Below, in pieces: positions 36,562-44,917 of a DNA stretch of 64,000 nucleotides; position 1 is the first letter of the stretch, and each line of letters begins with the position of its first letter. Source of the DNA: Micrococcaceae bacterium Sec5.7. Lineage in GTDB: Bacteria; Actinomycetota; Actinomycetes; Actinomycetales; Micrococcaceae. A program made the position numbers and the translations under genes. The stretch lies in contig CP144169.1 of the NCBI GenBank assembly GCA_039636785.1, positions 1,674,001 through 1,738,000 of the forward strand, in the 5' to 3' direction. Below the pieces are notes generated by a model that did not search any database, had not been told where the DNA came from, and saw nothing but the letters and a program-made list of their open reading frames with translations.

Positions 36562-37469
36562 CCGGCGTTCCCCCCGTCATCCTGGGAGAGATGCCGTCGC
36601 TGTCAAAGCTGTACGTGAACGCCGCCGCAGCAGCCGCCCGGCGTCGTGTGCTGGGATCCAGTGCCGGTGACACGTTGCCCGTTGCATCCCACGAAGTCAG
36701 GGGCGTGCAGGCCGGAGTGGGAAACCTCACGGCCTACCAGCACCTGATCGGAGAAACAGGAAGCGATATCCTCCCGGCCGGCTTTATCCATGCACTGGCT
36801 TTTCCGGTAGCCATGAGCGTTATGAACCGCGATGACTTTCCGCTGCCGCTGCTGGGCATGATCCACCTGAAAAACCGGGTGGAGCAGCACAGTCCAGTGT
36901 TGTTCACTGAAGCACTGGATGTCACTGCCTGGGCAGAGAACCTGCGGGGGCACCGCGCGGGAACCCAGCTGGACGTCATTGCCGAGGTCCGCGGCTCGGG
37001 AAACACCGCTATCCGCTGGCGGGGGACCTCCACCTACCTCGCCAAGGGTGTGTTCGTGCCGGGCATAGACAAGCCTTCGTCTCCTGTTGAGCCCGTGGCA
37101 TTCAGGGCCCCGGATCCCACGGCGCTCTGGCATCTGGGGGTGGACACGGGCCGCGCCTACGCAGCTGTCTCGGGAGACTTCAATCCGATCCACCTCAGCG
37201 TGCTGTCGGCCAAGGCATTGGGTATGCGCCGCTCTATCGCGCACGGAATGTACCTGGCATCCAGGGCCCTGGCGGATGTGGGGGCGGCCAAGGGCGATTC
37301 CTTCATTTGGGAGGTCTCCTTCGAAGCACCGGTTTTCCTGCCGGCCCGCGTCGCCCTGGACATCACTACCGTCCAGCCGGAAGGCGGGGCGTGGCGCCGT
37401 TCCGACTATGTCGCCTGGAATCCGCGGTCCGGCCGCCGGCACTTCAGCGGCTCGGTCGCTGCTCTGTAG
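36558..37469 (+). CDS. MaoC-like double-hotdog (R)-enoyl-CoA hydratase
   Basis: A 303-residue protein with two hotdog domains. The C-terminal one holds the hydratase-2 motif SGDFNPIHLS (the D-x4-H pair of (R)-specific enoyl-CoA hydratases), followed by SIAHGMYLAS. The N-terminal half is a degenerate hotdog. With FabG4-like and thiolase genes it gives a (3R)-hydroxyacyl-CoA route: hydration, reduction or oxidation, and thiolysis. It starts inside the FabG stop (ATGA). A hairpin follows 48 bp after its stop. Confidence 0.88.
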   Translation: MTGVPPVILGEMPSLSKLYVNAAAAAARRRVLGSSAGDTLPVASHEVRGVQAGVGNLTAYQHLIGETGSDILPAGFIHALAFPVAMSVMNRDDFPLPLLGMIHLKNRVEQHSPVLFTEALDVTAWAENLRGHRAGTQLDVIAEVRGSGNTAIRWRGTSTYLAKGVFVPGIDKPSSPVEPVAFRAPDPTALWHLGVDTGRAYAAVSGDFNPIHLSVLSAKALGMRRSIAHGMYLASRALADVGAAKGDSFIWEVSFEAPVFLPARVALDITTVQPEGGAWRRSDYVAWNPRSGRRHFSGSVAAL

Positions 37470-37516
37470 CTGCCGGCAGATTCATGGCATCCCGGGCAAA
37501 AAGGGCGTACGACGGC

Positions 37517-37544
37517 GGGCGCTCACCCTTTTGGGTGGCCGCCC
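37517..37544. terminator. hairpin after the MaoC gene
   Basis: Arms GGGCGCTCACCC and GGGTGGCCGCCC pair with two mismatches around a TTTT loop. It lies between the converging MaoC gene and FUSC pseudogene, and is a likely shared terminator. Confidence 0.5.
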
Positions 37545-37571
37545 ATATCGCTTCGCGCTCTTTGCCGTCCC

Positions 37572-38685
37572 CTAGCCAGCAGGCCGGACCACACGGAGTA
37601 TCCGGTGCAGACTCAGCAGAATGGATTCCGCCGCGCTCGCAGCGGCATCGTCCTGTCTTGCGCCGGCTGTGCCCGCTATTGCGGCTGCTACGGACGCTTC
37701 GGCGTCGGCGAACAGCTGGCGCTGCGTCACAAGGTCCCCATCGTGGAACGATTTAAGGACTCGGCCTACCGCAGCCGTTGCCTCAGCGAGCGGCCCGCTG
37801 TCCCGGAACGCTATGACTTACGGTGCGTTGTCCTCCCAGATGACGTCGGATAAGACATCGGTCATGTCCTGGATGTGGAAAGTCACGCGTTCCAGCTCGC
37901 GGAGGTTCTGGTAGTCAAGATCCACATCCCGGGGATGGAAGCGGCGGCGCGGATTGGCCCGGCGGCTGGCATCGGCTTCGTTGACGGCCTCCCGGACCGT
38001 GCGTGCCGCCTCCGCGAGATTTTCAGAAAGGCGCGACCAGTCCTCGTGCTCCGGCGGCCATTTCTCTTTGAGCGCCGCGGCCATGTCCGCCAGCTGCCGC
38101 GCCAGAGCCAGCCGGAGTTCAGCCAGGCTGACCGCCGCCGCGTTGAAGTGCAGTGGCGGGAAGACCAATAAGTTCACGTTATTCCCACAGCAACGCCCAT
38201 CCATCTGGACGAGGTACCCGAAGGAGGAATCTTCCGGGTTGCTGCCGCCTGTCAGCAATACCAGCAGGGCCGCCGTCGGAATCCAGTCCCGGCCCGAACC
38301 GATTCCGGGCAATCCCGCAAGAAGTACCCCCAGGCCCATGACCACGGCGACCGTCAACGGGGAGGGATCGCTGATGCTTACCAGGAGAAACGCCAGGCCT
38401 ATTCCCAAGGCCGGGCCCAGCAAAGTCTGCAGACCCTGTCCGACCGACCCGGCTACGTTGTGGTACATCGAAACCAGCGCGCCAAGTGGGGCATAGTAGG
38501 GATACTCCGCCGCCGAGCCTGGCATCAGTGGCGCAATGAGAAATGCAAGGCCTGCGGCCAGCGCTCCTTTGGCGGCAAGCTGCAGCCTTGACCAGGCGAA
38601 GGCAGCTGACAGGCCCGCGTTTGTGCCTTCAGGAGCTGTCGGGCGAAAGCCGGCCGGGTTGCTGGCCCGTGCCCACCGCTGGCAT
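37572..38685 (-). pseudogene. FUSC-type (aromatic acid exporter-like) membrane protein, disrupted by an in-frame stop
   Basis: The minus-strand frame encodes an FUSC/ArAE-like transporter: membrane helices (AAKGALAAGLAFLIAPLMPG and following), then a cytosolic helical domain. A TAA at 37818-37820 follows VIWEDNAP, and the same frame stays open for another 81 codons (beginning VIAFRDSGPLAEAT) to TAG at 37572-37574. One base change would restore the full protein. The 5' end is also suspect. The only ATG between the beta-lactamase gene and the conserved part (38685) is out of frame and meets TGA after 18 codons; a GTG at 38765 is in frame but overlaps the neighbour by 53 bases. Confidence 0.75.
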
Positions 38686-38712
38686 CCCGCCCACCCCAGG
38701 GCCAGGACATCA

Positions 38713-39822
38713 CTACGACAAGACGCTGGAAGACTGCCGCACGGCAGCTGCCAGACGGTGCGCACGACCAGGGGTCCGGCCCTCCTCCTGCCGTTGCGGA
38801 ATATAGCCGAACCCCAGGCCGTAGGCGGGATCGGCAAACCCGAGAGCGGCGTTGGCGCCCTCGTGCCCGAATGCCCGGTGGCTGCCGAAATTCCTGGACG
38901 GATGCGGTTTCATGAACACCACGGCAAAGGCGTTGTCCAGGCCGGACGTCCGGTCCAGGCCCCACACCTGTTCCTGGGCCATGATTCGGATGGTCTCCCC
39001 TGTCAGGAGTGGTGCAAGGCCGTCGACGCCGGTTGTGGCGGCGGCGTAGGCACGGGCGAGCCCGTCGGCCGATCCCACCCCTCCCGCGCTGCTCATGCCA
39101 CCCGCACGGATGGCACGTTGATTGGGAAGCTCCATAACGGTGCTTACGGCGGCGTTGCCGTTAAGTCCGTCCAGACCCAGCGGATCCTGCCACGGCTGGA
39201 GGGGGTCGTCGTCGTACATCACGGCCCTGTACCGGGGTTCCTGGTCTTCGGGGAGACCCAGGAAGAAGTCGACGCGGTACGGCTGTCGGATCTGCTGATC
39301 ATAGATGTTCTGCAGGGTGTCACCTGTAGTGCGCCGGCACAGTTCCTCCATCAGTATCCCGATGGTGAGTGCATGATAGCCAAATGCGTTCCCAGGGCGC
39401 CACAGCGGCTCGGCAGCGGCCAGCCTGGCAGCCGCTGCGGCGGTGGTGAATTCTTCGAGGGCAAAGCCGCCCTCCACACCGAGCAGGCCAGCCTGGTGGG
39501 ACAACGCCCCGCGGACTGTGAGCCGGTCCTTTCCGTGCACGCCGAATTCGGGCCAATAGTGGGTCACCGTCCGGTCAAGATCCAGCAGGCCGTCCTGGAC
39601 CAGCAGACCAACCACCATGGCGGCGACACCCTTGGAGCACGAGTAAGCGCCCGTGATCGAATCGGCCGCGATGTGCGGGCCGCCGCTCAGGTCCAGCACT
39701 TTGACGCCGTTCCGGTAGACGGCAAGCTGCGCGCTGTAGTCCGGGTCCTCGAGGAGGAAAGACTCAAACAGCTCCCTGACCTTGTCATAGCCGTGCAAAA
39801 CAGATCCCTGGGAAATTAGCAT
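38713..39822 (-). CDS. serine hydrolase of the beta-lactamase/class C esterase family
   Basis: A 369-residue enzyme with the serine hydrolase pattern SCSK (Ser-x2-Lys), a Tyr in AFGYHALTIG at the YxN position, and GHEGANA at the KTG-like position (His-x-Gly), as in EstB-type esterases. There is no signal peptide, so it is more likely a cytosolic esterase than a secreted beta-lactamase. The ATG at 39822 begins MLISQGSVLHGYD. It is intact despite decayed genes on both sides. Confidence 0.85.
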   Translation of the reverse strand: MLISQGSVLHGYDKVRELFESFLLEDPDYSAQLAVYRNGVKVLDLSGGPHIAADSITGAYSCSKGVAAMVVGLLVQDGLLDLDRTVTHYWPEFGVHGKDRLTVRGALSHQAGLLGVEGGFALEEFTTAAAAARLAAAEPLWRPGNAFGYHALTIGILMEELCRRTTGDTLQNIYDQQIRQPYRVDFFLGLPEDQEPRYRAVMYDDDPLQPWQDPLGLDGLNGNAAVSTVMELPNQRAIRAGGMSSAGGVGSADGLARAYAAATTGVDGLAPLLTGETIRIMAQEQVWGLDRTSGLDNAFAVVFMKPHPSRNFGSHRAFGHEGANAALGFADPAYGLGFGYIPQRQEEGRTPGRAHRLAAAVRQSSSVLS

Positions 39823-39919
39823 GGATCAACCCTAGTGGCTCCGAAGGCGGGGCAGTGCGCCCATTCCGCTCCGTCTCCGGGCAAGATTTCCTCCCCGGCT
39901 TCACGTGACCCCGGCGAGG

Positions 39920-40219
39920 TCCACCGCCGAATGGCCTGCCGCCGAGGGACTTCCTGCCGCGGGGTGTCAGCCAGCCCCGGAGATCGGGGCCCTGCGGGAA
40001 GATCCCGGCGGGGATTGATGTCCTGATGCGCGATGTAGTAGTGCTGCGGTGATAGCCGCCCCTCCAGCCAGCCGAGGGCGGTCCAAAGGCGGAGATACGC
40101 GGCATCGTAGGCCTCCTCGAACCGGCAAAGCCGCAACGGTACACGCCGTTGTTCACCTCAGTGGAGACTCGTTTGTGGACCGAATCGATCTCTTCGGGCA
40201 GGTGTTCCGGATAGAGCAA
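39920..40219 (-). pseudogene. remnant of a glutathionyl/mycothiolyl-hydroquinone reductase (YqjG/Xi-class GST)
   Basis: Three pieces of this family appear in order but in changing frames. The first is LYPEHLPEEID...NNGVYRCGFA (40219-40124). After a frameshift comes FEEAYDAAYLRLWTALGWLE (ending near 40047), joined directly to QHYYIAHQDINP, which belongs near the family C-terminus, so about 100 central residues are deleted. After a second shift near 39987 comes DLRGWLTPRGRKSLGG. The N-terminal catalytic domain with its Cys is missing. This is a decayed gene, not an expressed protein. Confidence 0.7.
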
Positions 40220-40313
40220 CGGGGAGCCGGGCCCCTACGTCGCCGTGTTCTACGGCGCTGGGTTCCGTGGCGCTTGCTACCGTGCTGCTGGGATCCCGGC
40301 TCATGCTCCGGGC

Positions 40314-40516
40314 CTATGTTGCAGTGGCCAGAATCCGGGAGATCGGTTGCCAGGCTACAAACCATGACCCTGCTACAAGGCCCGCAAAGAGTGCGATCCA
40401 TACGACGGAGGGGATGGACGTGGCCCTGTACAGCAGGTAGGCATCGGACGTCGGCAGCTGATCCCTTCGTCTGAGATGGACGTGCACCAGCTTCCCGAGG
40501 TCCCGGACGGCGGCCA
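40314..40516 (-). pseudogene. 3' fragment of the M50 metallopeptidase gene, cut off by the IS
   Basis: The frame encodes the last 67 residues (VAAVRDLGKLVHV...ARILATAT in part) with one membrane helix (SVVWIALFAGLVAGSWFVAW), ending in TAG at 40314-40316. Joined to the 5' fragment at 42337 after removing the IS and one CTAG copy, it gives one uninterrupted 247-residue M50 protein. A GTG at 40517 could start translation here, but no good ribosome site is seen. The fragment carries no catalytic motif. Confidence 0.85.
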
Positions 40517-40520
40517 CTAG
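40517..40520. repeat. CTAG target-site duplication, left copy
   Basis: CTAG immediately outside the left IS end, repeated at 42337-42340. The duplicated 4 bases are part of the interrupted M50 coding sequence and show that the element inserted by transposition. Confidence 0.75.
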
Positions 40521-40540
40521 GAGCCTGCTGATTTAGGCGG
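40521..40540 (+). repeat. left terminal inverted repeat of the IS
   Basis: GAGCCTGCTGATTTAGGCGG matches the inward-reading right end at 15 of 20 positions, with an exact CTGCTGATT core. It starts directly next to the CTAG duplication. Confidence 0.75.
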
Positions 40541-40706
40541 ATCTATGACGCCCGGGTATTCCGGAGGGCCATTTTTTTGCCGGAGCCGGACGTCGGTTGG
40601 GGCCCTGCGGGGCTGAAATCCTGGTCCGTCGCCAGTCTTGGGCGCTCCGCGGGGCTTCTGGCCGCCGTTCGGGCCGGTCTCTGCGTGGCGGTCCTGGTCC
40701 GGGGTG

Positions 40707-42281
40707 TTATCCAAGTGCCCACGTCCCGTTCCGGCCGGTCAATCCGAGGTTGAGGAGTCGTTTGAGGTTGATTGCGGCAGCATGGGTCATCCACCAGGCA
40801 TTATTCTTGGTGACCCCGCGGTAAGGGACGCGTCTGGCTCCGCGGGTCATCCACGCGATCGAGCGTTCGACCATGGGCCGGTGTTGCCGGTAGTCCGCCA
40901 GGAACTCCGGGTCAGTAGCCTTGGCCCGGTGTTCACGGCGGAGCCGGTCGTGGGGGTGGATCTGCATTTTCCGCCCGTTCTTCGCCGTCGTGCACCGGCT
41001 CATCAGCGGGCACGATGCGCAGGCTCCACCAAAACTTACCCGTCCTTTCGCACTGATCGCACGGGTGATCTTCGCCGGGCAGGTCACGGTTTTCGCGCTC
41101 TCGTCGATGCTGAAGTCATCGACAGTGAAACCGTCGGGGACGGCACGGCCCAGTGGCATCGGTTTGATGATCGGGGTATGGCCGGCGGCAGTGACAGCGG
41201 CCAGCAAATCGCCGCTGCCATACGCTGAATCACCCAAAACGTCGACCTGCCCGGTTCCGATGCTGGTGTCGGCGGCAATGAGTTCGGCACCGCGGGCCGC
41301 GTCGCTGTTGTCCGCGCCGGCCGCTTTCGTCAGGGCCGCGGCGGTGACCAGGCCGGTCTCGGGCTCTATCACGATGTGGCTTTTGAACCCGTCGATCTTC
41401 TTCTGCCGGCTCTTATGCGCGTGCCGGGCTTCCGGGTCAACCGTGGAAATGACCCGGTCCGGGGCGACCTTGCGGGCGATTCTCCACCGCCCGTCCGTGC
41501 CGTCGGACCCTTCGGCCGGTTCGACGTCCTGTCCGGCGACCAAGGCCAGGAGTGCGACCGTTTCCTGCTGCGCATCGTCCAGGGATTCGGCATCGATACT
41601 GCTCAGCAGGGTCAGGGCGTCGGCGACCAGCGCGGACACGAGATCATCCCGGGCACCCCTGTCATCCCAGGCGATGTCGGGTTTCCCGGGCTTGGCGTAA
41701 TCATGGCCGCTCAGACCCGCTACCACCAGGTCCGCGCCGGGGATTTCCCGGCCGACCCGGCGGATCTGCGCGATCAACTGGGTGACCGTGTCCTGCCGGG
41801 CCACCGCGTCCTCAAGGATTGTTGAATCAATGGCCCGGCGCCTGCGTCCGGAAAGCGCACCCGAGCCGGCGATGACCTCCGTGACGGCCTCGAAGATACG
41901 GTGCGGACGGTCACTTTTCGCCAGGCGCCGGCGCCAATACGTCAACACCGTCGGGTGGAACGCGCCCTGATCCAGGCCGAACCCGCACGCCGCCTTCCAC
42001 CGCAGGTCAAAGGTCAATGCCTCGGCGGTTTCGCGGTCGGAGAGATTATGGAGGGTCTGCAGGACCATGACCGAAGCGATCACGTCCGCCGGGGTCGACG
42101 GGCGGCCGCGGCCGGAGGCGAACAGGTCCGCGAACGCATCGTCCGGGAACAACTCGTGCCGGTTCTCGGCGAGGAACCTGAACACCGACCCGGCCGGGAG
42201 CATATGCCCGGCCAGGGCATCGGCATCCAAAAGCTGACGTTGACCATCATCGCGACCCTGCATACACCAAGTCTTAACCAT
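40707..42281 (-). CDS. IS1182-family transposase
   Basis: A 524-residue DDE transposase, apparently full length. The N-terminal domain has SVFRFLAENRHELFPDDAF. The catalytic region shows Asp in AIDSTILEDA, Asp in DVLGDSAYGSGD, and Glu in RPMVERSIAWMTRGARR. Between them is a Cys cluster (CPAKIT, CASCPLMSRC) typical of IS1182 proteins. It starts with ATG at 42281; a second ATG six codons later is possible. No frameshift is visible, so the element may still be active. Confidence 0.92.
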   Translation of the reverse strand: MVKTWCMQGRDDGQRQLLDADALAGHMLPAGSVFRFLAENRHELFPDDAFADLFASGRGRPSTPADVIASVMVLQTLHNLSDRETAEALTFDLRWKAACGFGLDQGAFHPTVLTYWRRRLAKSDRPHRIFEAVTEVIAGSGALSGRRRRAIDSTILEDAVARQDTVTQLIAQIRRVGREIPGADLVVAGLSGHDYAKPGKPDIAWDDRGARDDLVSALVADALTLLSSIDAESLDDAQQETVALLALVAGQDVEPAEGSDGTDGRWRIARKVAPDRVISTVDPEARHAHKSRQKKIDGFKSHIVIEPETGLVTAAALTKAAGADNSDAARGAELIAADTSIGTGQVDVLGDSAYGSGDLLAAVTAAGHTPIIKPMPLGRAVPDGFTVDDFSIDESAKTVTCPAKITRAISAKGRVSFGGACASCPLMSRCTTAKNGRKMQIHPHDRLRREHRAKATDPEFLADYRQHRPMVERSIAWMTRGARRVPYRGVTKNNAWWMTHAAAINLKRLLNLGLTGRNGTWALG

Positions 42282-42316
42282 CCCCGGGAATCCGCCCGGA
42301 GGCGCGCCTTAAAGTG

Positions 42317-42336
42317 CCGGATTAATCAGCAGCGTC
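42317..42336 (-). repeat. right terminal inverted repeat of the IS
   Basis: Reads GACGCTGCTGATTAATCCGG on the minus strand, pairing with the left terminal repeat, and is directly followed by the second CTAG copy. Confidence 0.75.
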
Positions 42337-42340
42337 CTAG
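42337..42340. repeat. CTAG target-site duplication, right copy
   Basis: Second copy of the 4-bp duplication, inside the codons for Leu and the first base of the next codon in the M50 gene. Confidence 0.75.
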
Positions 42341-42877
42341 GAAGGCAAGCCCCAAGATGATCACCACGTGGCCGGTCAGTTCCGCCGGAACAAACAGAAC
42401 CAGCGCGGCGGCAACAATGGCCGCCGCCAGCATGATCAGCAACCCGATGGCGTTTCTGATGAACACGAGGGCTGCAAGCAGAATCAGGGTTCCCACTGAC
42501 ATGGCGGCAGGACCCCAGCCATTGAAACCGGACCACACCAAGGCTGCGCCAGTCACGGCAGGGACCGGATAACCCCAGAATCCGGACCAGACGGCAGGGA
42601 GCCGGCCCCGGCTGAAAGACGTGGTGGTGCCGGAATGATCCAGCCTGAGCTTGATGCCGCCCAGCCGCTGACCGCTCATCAGGGCGGCGAACGCGTGACC
42701 GAGCTCATGGGTCACCGTGGCCATAAGACCGAAGTACTTCCAAGTCGCCCGCGGGATTGATAGCACCGTGGCGATCAGAACCACCAGGGCCAGCTCGCCG
42801 ACTGACACCTCGGGGACCCCAGCCTGGCCGAAGCCTGAGATGATCTTTTCCCACAGCCCCCGGAACAGGTCAGTCAT
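42337..42877 (-). pseudogene. 5' fragment of an M50 metallopeptidase gene, interrupted by the IS
   Basis: Encodes 180 of 247 residues of a membrane M50-family peptidase. Helix 1 is near residue 30-45, the zinc motif HELGH is at 57-61, and several further helices follow. Translation runs into the IS, adding three residues (GRC) before TGA at 42326. The truncated product keeps HELGH but loses the C-terminal helix and tail. The ATG at 42877 overlaps the stop of the DksA-like gene (ATGA), so the two were an operon. Confidence 0.85.
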
Positions 42878-43227
42878 GCTTTGCCTTTTGCATGAACCAG
42901 ACAGTAGGGAGTCCAGGGCCTCGCCTCCAGCCTCCCCTCCGCAATGGATTCGCCGCACACAGCGCAATTTCCATAACTGCCGTCGGCAATCCGTGCAAGG
43001 GCCCCTTCGACCTGCACGAGTCCGGCTCTGCTCTGCTCCAGCAATGCTGAGGCCTGGGATAGCTCAAAGGCGATCGTGGCACCTTCCGGATCGTGTTCGT
43101 CGTCGACATTTGAATCCCGCCGGGCCGCGCTTGCCGAGCGTATGTCCTCCCGCAGCGCAGGCAACAACGCAAGTTTGCGCGCGCGTTCGTCTTCGAGGAG
43201 CATCCGAAAAGTTTCGTAGTCAGCCAT
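42874..43227 (-). CDS. TraR/DksA-family zinc finger protein
   Basis: A 117-residue protein with an N-terminal coiled region (ETFRMLLEDERARKLALL) and a C-terminal DksA-type finger. The ligands are Cys88-x2-Cys91 and Cys109-x2-His112, so the last Cys of the usual C4 motif is His here. DksA-like proteins bind RNA polymerase through the secondary channel. The ATG at 43227 was chosen; the frame continues 14 codons upstream. It is translationally coupled to the interrupted M50 gene. Confidence 0.85.
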   Translation of the reverse strand: MADYETFRMLLEDERARKLALLPALREDIRSASAARRDSNVDDEHDPEGATIAFELSQASALLEQSRAGLVQVEGALARIADGSYGNCAVCGESIAEGRLEARPWTPYCLVHAKGKA

Positions 43228-43742
43228 AGGGATCAAGGCTAGCGCGGGAATGGCGTTCGCTCGGGACATAATTTACGACAAACGAAACAGGGCATTTTTG
43301 TTCCACTGAACGATGAGGATTATCCGTTGTTCCAACCACGCCACCCATGAGCGAGGCCAGGCGTGCGAACTTCTTCAAAGTCGCTTGGGAAGACGCGCGA
43401 AGTGCCGTTGTTGCTTGAACTTACACCCGCCCGAGAAGTCGATCACGCCCTGTCCGGTGTTCTCGAGGCATCCGCGCCGGAGGTCTCCGCAGCACCGCTA
43501 CGGCACCACCAAGGTGCGCATAGTGGGATGCCGACCCGGCTACACGTCATTGACGGGGCATTCAGGTCGACGGTGCGCATCCCGTGACCGATGGGACTCT
43601 GACCATGACCTCCCGGTTAGACTGAAAGTGATCGTGCTGTGGCTGGACCTGGTTCCGGGGCGTGGTCGATTCCCTTCCGGGAAGTGCGGCAGGGGTGCAC
43701 GGGATACGCACATGAGGAACACATCAAGGAGCGGGGAGAACC
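43228..43742. other. 515-bp intergenic region without a recognisable gene
   Basis: The space between the divergent DksA-like and GatB/YqeY genes should hold both promoters. Open frames on the plus strand (for example 43363-43587 and 43313-43774) have irregular codon use and no recognisable domain. I see no transposase remnant or strong hairpin here. It may contain eroded coding sequence, but nothing is assignable. Confidence 0.5.
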
Positions 43743-44207
43743 ATGACTACCCTGAAGGAACGCCTGCACGCTGACGTCGTCATCCACATGAAGGACCGCA
43801 ACAAGGTCGCACTCACCACGGTGCGTAATGTGCTGGGCGAGATTGAAACCCGCGAGAAGTCCGGCAGGACGCCGGTTGAGCTGAACGACGCACAAGTGAC
43901 GGCCCTGCTGCAGAAGGAAGCCGCCAAACGCCGCGACACCGCCGGCATCTACACCAAGGCCGGAGAGACAGACCGTGCCGTGTCGGAAATTGCCGAAGCA
44001 CAGATCATCGAGGCATACCTGCCGAAGCCGCTGACTGAGGCTGAGGTTGAGACCATCGTCGACGAGGCCATTGCGGACCTGAGGGCCGACGGCCAGGAAC
44101 TCACGATGCGGCAGTTGGGCGCAGTGATGAAGCCTGTCACCGCCAAGGTCGCCGGCCGCTTCCACGGCAAGGCTGTCAGCGAGATCGTCCGCAACCGCCT
44201 CACTTAG
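43743..44207 (+). CDS. GatB/YqeY domain protein
   Basis: A 154-residue alpha-helical protein of the YqeY family: TLKERLHADVVIHMKDRNKV start, KSGRTPVELNDAQV middle, and the C-terminal MRQLGAVMKPVTAKVAGRFHGK of the family. The domain is the tRNA-binding tail found on GatB; the stand-alone form has no firm role. The ATG at 43743 is preceded by GGGGAGAA. It is intact core sequence between two decayed stretches. Confidence 0.92.
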   Translation: MTTLKERLHADVVIHMKDRNKVALTTVRNVLGEIETREKSGRTPVELNDAQVTALLQKEAAKRRDTAGIYTKAGETDRAVSEIAEAQIIEAYLPKPLTEAEVETIVDEAIADLRADGQELTMRQLGAVMKPVTAKVAGRFHGKAVSEIVRNRLT

Positions 44208-44304
44208 CCTTGCTCCACCGGGCCGCTGATTGAGGGTCTGCGATTTTCGGCGGATTCCGTGAAAATGCTGTCACGGCAGCAGGAAATGATCGGCCTCCCT
44301 GCCC

Positions 44305-44880
44305 CGTGACCGGTCTTTTCGAAGAGGTCTGTGAGATTGAACGCCATCACGGACAGGACCAGCCAGGCGGCGTTCGCCGTTCCCGGACGGCAGGTGGGCC
44401 AGGTCACCGTCCTTCAGATCAGCACTAATCTGCTCGATAGTGGCATTTCCGCGATGGGTTTTGTCCGCCGCCAGGCTATCGAGTTCCCGGCCGGCGCGGT
44501 GGTGAAGAATGTATGGAACCGGTGGGTAGCAAAGAGCGTCTCCTGCCCGGTACTCTCTTGCGGATTTAGTTCCGGAATCCTGCGCACGATCAGGCTCCCG
44601 GGCGCCTGCCGGGATTTGCTCTCGGAGGGGAACGCGGCGAAGGGGCTTCGGCGACCTCCACGGCCGAGATCCATTGTCCGGTGGCCTCGTCACAGTCCGC
44701 GTTGGTGTCTTGGATCGGGATCCATGCGGCCTCGGCAATGCCCGCGATGGCCCGTTTGATGTGCGGTTCATCCGGGCGGTGATCGAGACGGCGGCCCCGG
44801 CATTGAGCGCGGCGCTCACGGCCGCATGGGATTCGAGAGGGTGCGATACGGGAATTCGATGTAGTTGTTCCGATCGGCGG
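44305..44880 (-). pseudogene. IS1380-family transposase remnant
   Basis: Segments of the C-terminal half of an IS1380 transposase appear in order over three frames: AAVSAALNAGAAVSITARM, then KRAIAGIAEAAWIPIQ...GQWISAVEVAE, then FAAFPSESKSRQAPG, SLIVRRIPELNP and THRFHTFFTTAP, then LAADKTHRGNATIEQISADLK, and last ANAAWLVLSVMAFNLT. The N-terminal half, the last part and both element ends are missing. The piece cannot make a protein. Confidence 0.75.
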
Positions 44881-44917
44881 GCGGCGAGGCAGGAGCCAAG
44901 CTTGGGAGCGGCTCGGA

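Larger units (their letters stand above)
40521..42336 (-). mobile_element. complete IS1182-like insertion sequence, 1816 bp
   Basis: The element is bounded by 20-nt imperfect terminal repeats (GAGCCTGCTGATTTAGGCGG at the left; GACGCTGCTGATTAATCCGG reading inward from the right; 15 of 20 identical) and by 4-bp CTAG direct repeats. It carries one intact transposase gene on the minus strand. It splits an M50 peptidase gene whose frame is otherwise intact, so the insertion looks recent. About 180 bp at its left end, downstream of the transposase, hold no convincing gene. Confidence 0.85.

Noticed and set aside
37605..37914. Plus-strand frames with Cys-rich or Ser-rich translations
   Set aside because: They are antisense to the FUSC pseudogene tail, whose minus-strand frame has clear protein-like codon use.
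40517..40714. 65-codon TTG-start frame on the minus strand
   Set aside because: It lies almost wholly inside the IS end, reads as low-complexity Pro/Gly/Arg sequence, and ends in the CTAG duplication, so it is a product of the insertion.
40521..42336. IS with longer flanking duplication (CTAGGA palindrome)
   Set aside because: Flanks share CCTAGG-like bases on the right only; the exact direct repeat is just CTAG, and using it restores the interrupted frame.
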